DNA from: Udeniomyces pyricola
Taxonomy: Eukaryota; Basidiomycota; Tremellomycetes; Cystofilobasidiales; Mrakiaceae
Assembly: GCA_039545295.1 (NCBI GenBank)
Contig: BCIK01000027.1
Span: forward strand, 149,781-213,780
Direction of reading: 5' to 3'
DNA: 64,000 nucleotides
Numbering within the stretch: position 1 is the stretch's first letter; each line of letters opens with the position of its first letter. A model generated the notes under the pieces. It did no database searches. It was given only the letters and a program-made list of their open reading frames with translations, and was not told where the DNA came from. A program made the position numbers and the translations under genes. Positions 61,901-64,000 of the stretch are shown piece after piece.

Positions 61901-63896
61901 CGAGAAAGACGAGAAAGGGCGATCAGATTGGTGTCGTTGAATTTGAAAGGAGGGCGATGTGAAGGGATCAGATTTGGCCGTATACGACGCACGAAAAACG
62001 GATCAACAGAGGAGAAGGAGAGAGCTCAGGTCTAAGCGCGTTTAGGGAGAGGGAGAGAGAGCACCCAAGACTGACCTGTATCGAAAGGGTTCACGTGGAT
62101 CATCATCACCTGCCAAAAGATGTCACCGAATGAATGGAGGAGCCGAAGAGGAACAAACAACCCATATAGGAGGTATAAAGACAAGGCGAAAGGGGGCGGG
62201 GGTCAAGGGAGCTAGTCAGCTACAAGAAGTCTGAGAACACGATATACGTACGCATACTCCTCTCGTTGAAACAAGGATACTTACCGCTCTTCCATCTCCC
62301 ACAAAGAACCCTTGGAACATCTCTGTCAACTTGGAGTGTCTAAACGGCACGACGCCGAGCCTCTTCATCTTTCCTGCCGCTTGAAGTCTCTGATTGGCGC
62401 TCATGACTTCCATGCACTGGCCAAGAACCATGAGGGACTTGTTGATGTTGCCAGCTTCTTTGAGACGGTCTCCGGTCGTGGCGGTGTGTTTTGTACGTTC
62501 AGAACCGGCGAGATCGATGATGGAGAGACGAGAAGAGGTGATAGAAGTCGCGTCCTTGGGTAGAGTTTAAACGAGATCAAGAAGTGGGAGCGAAGGGTAA
62601 ATTAGAAGGCAAACAAAGATGAAGAAGCAAGAAGGCATTGTATTCGGCGTTTCAGTTTTATGTTTCTCTTCATTGTCAGGATGAGAACGTCAAGCGTGCG
62701 AAAAGACTCAAAGCTCTACATCTGACGTGATGCGCGGAGCGATGGGACCTCCATCCTCACGAGGGAAACCCCAATCAAGAATCATATGGAACTCACATCT
62801 GGTGCCCCTTCATGGACCCGAACGACGCGAAGCGTAAAGACGCCGTGCGATCGACTCGACGACGAGTTAGCAAGCGTCCCAAAGACCTGACGGTTCGCCA
62901 GACCTTGACGGACAAGGGAGTGTGCTTCCTGAGAAGAAAAAAAAAAAGACACAAATACGGAAAGAAATCAAGTTGTAATCAAGAACAGAACACGATAGGT
63001 ATGTTTGTTTGATCAATCGTCTTTTTTCTTTCTTTCTTCAGCTTCTCGAACTTTTGAACAGAGGGACGATTGTTTGACCAATAACTCACCTCTCTAGTCC
63101 TACACCTGATCTCCCTCAATCCCGCAACGTACTTTCCTCCAGCTTCCCCATCGTTCTTCAACGTCAAGCCTTTCCTCTTGATGCTCGCTGACGCTGAAGC
63201 GAAACCGCTGATACTGTTGGTGTTGTTGTTGTTGTTGCCCATGCCGAAGGCGGAGATGGAGGTGGCTTCAGAGTGGAGGGCCGAGGATGATCGTGGGAGG
63301 GGTGTCGATCGCGTAGTCGAGGAAGATGACCCAGTCGGAGTCACAAGAGGAACAGACTCAAGTAGATCGTAGATCTCGTTCCCCCAACAAAAGAAAAAGA
63401 GAGAGAAGGAAGACGACAGAAAAATTCGATCCACAAGGAGGAACGATAGATGTCAGCGTTGATGCTGCCTTCTTCCAGAATTAGGGCGTTAGGTAGATAG
63501 GGGAGGACGAGGGAGAGGGAGAGTGAGTGGAGGGAACGTGGCCAAAAACCTTTTCATTGTAGACTTCGCAGTACGACACGAACACGGCGTAAGAGTAGTT
63601 TTTGTCGATTGGGCATACTGTTGGAAGGTGGACCCGAGGCGAGTGTTGTTCGAGGCAAGATAGGCGTGCATACATACATACAAAACAGTTCAGGGAAATG
63701 AATGGAATGGATCTGATTCAGCCTAGAAGACCTCTCGTCATACCAATCCTCCAACCCATAGACTCGATCCTGAAAGAGGATGCGTACCTGTCGAGTCGTG
63801 AGAGTGACCATTGTTGGTCCCATGACTTCCTCCCAAACTCGGTCGGCCTTCGTCTTCCTCGATGAACTCGACAGAAGAGAGCATCGTCGGTCGGAT
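58917..63896 (-). CDS. Kinesin-6 family motor protein (5' partial)
   Basis: A plus-end motor of the kinesin-6 (MKLP/Klp9-like) group, used at the spindle midzone. The window holds 13 exons and 851 residues; the P-loop half of the motor lies beyond the right edge. Exons: 63896..63788, 63617..63550, 63374..63090, 62928..62797, 62554..62285, 62109..62076, 61818..61172, 60935..60813, 60513..60082, 59928..59666, 59595..59581, 59443..59414 and 59064..58917. Motifs in order: YSYAVFVSYCEVYNEK, a Ser/Asn-rich motor insert, ANSSSSRSHGVFTL (switch I), IIDLAGSER (switch II), GDRLKEAGNINKSLMVLG, VPFRHSKLTEMFQGFF and MMIHVNPFDTGF. A neck and short coiled-coil segment (ERMFTERLLEE) lead into long poly-Glu runs and a basic tail (AKKKKRKLG). 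One exon is 15 bases. Confidence 0.92.
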
Positions 63897-64000
63897 CTGG
63901 TGTATGTCAAATCAAATGGATGAAGAAGAGGAACCAGAAGAAGCAAAGAAGACGAATCATCCACCGACGGGGAGTACGGGAGTAAAAACAAAATAAGCAG

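Overview
The window is intron-rich nuclear DNA from a fungus, most likely a basidiomycete yeast. The reasons are dense short introns with GT-N-N-GT donors (gtaagt, gtcagt, gtacgt, gttcgt, gtgcgt) and pyrimidine-rich acceptors, compact genes on both strands, a tuberin (TSC2) orthologue, which budding yeast lacks, and proteins that resemble basidiomycete rather than bacterial families. There are no operons, phage elements, CRISPR arrays, rRNA genes or convincing tRNA genes. I cannot name the species. A few N bases sit inside poly-C or poly-A runs, which points to assembly uncertainty in homopolymers.

Fifteen protein genes can be rebuilt exon by exon, with the reading frame preserved across every junction proposed. 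Left to right: the 3' part of TSC2 (+, runs off the left edge); ribosomal protein eL36 (-); a gene-poor AT-richer block of about 4 kb; a Ran1/Sks1-like protein kinase (+); an MFSD1-like transporter (-); the mitochondrial translation activator TACO1 (-); a small unknown Cys/His protein (+); a BolA protein (-); an AVT-type vacuolar amino-acid transporter (-); the Holliday-junction resolvase GEN1/Yen1 (+); L-rhamnonate dehydratase LRA3 (+); a DUF89/ARMT1 damage-control phosphatase (+); a TFIIIC subunit (-); UTP10/HEATR1 (+); NOC4 (+); and a kinesin-6 motor (-, runs off the right edge).

Several genes fall on one growth axis. TSC2 restrains TORC1 through Rheb. The AVT and MFSD1-like transporters probably work at the vacuole. 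eL36, UTP10, NOC4 and TFIIIC belong to ribosome production and Pol III transcription. TFIIIC and UTP10 are divergent and share a 361-bp intergenic region with a PAC-like motif; UTP10 and NOC4 are adjacent and co-oriented. This may be chance, since gene order in fungi is often not functional.

The most notable features are extreme microexons (5 nt in LRA3; 6, 11, 15 and 21 nt in the DUF89 gene; 11 nt in the unknown gene; 15 nt in the kinesin), a GEN1 first coding exon made only of the ATG, four SUMO-interacting-like motifs in the GEN1 tail, a DWG in place of DFG in the kinase, and a histidine-rich loop in the MFSD1-like transporter. I found no clear new multi-gene system; the strongest leads concern splicing and protein regulation.
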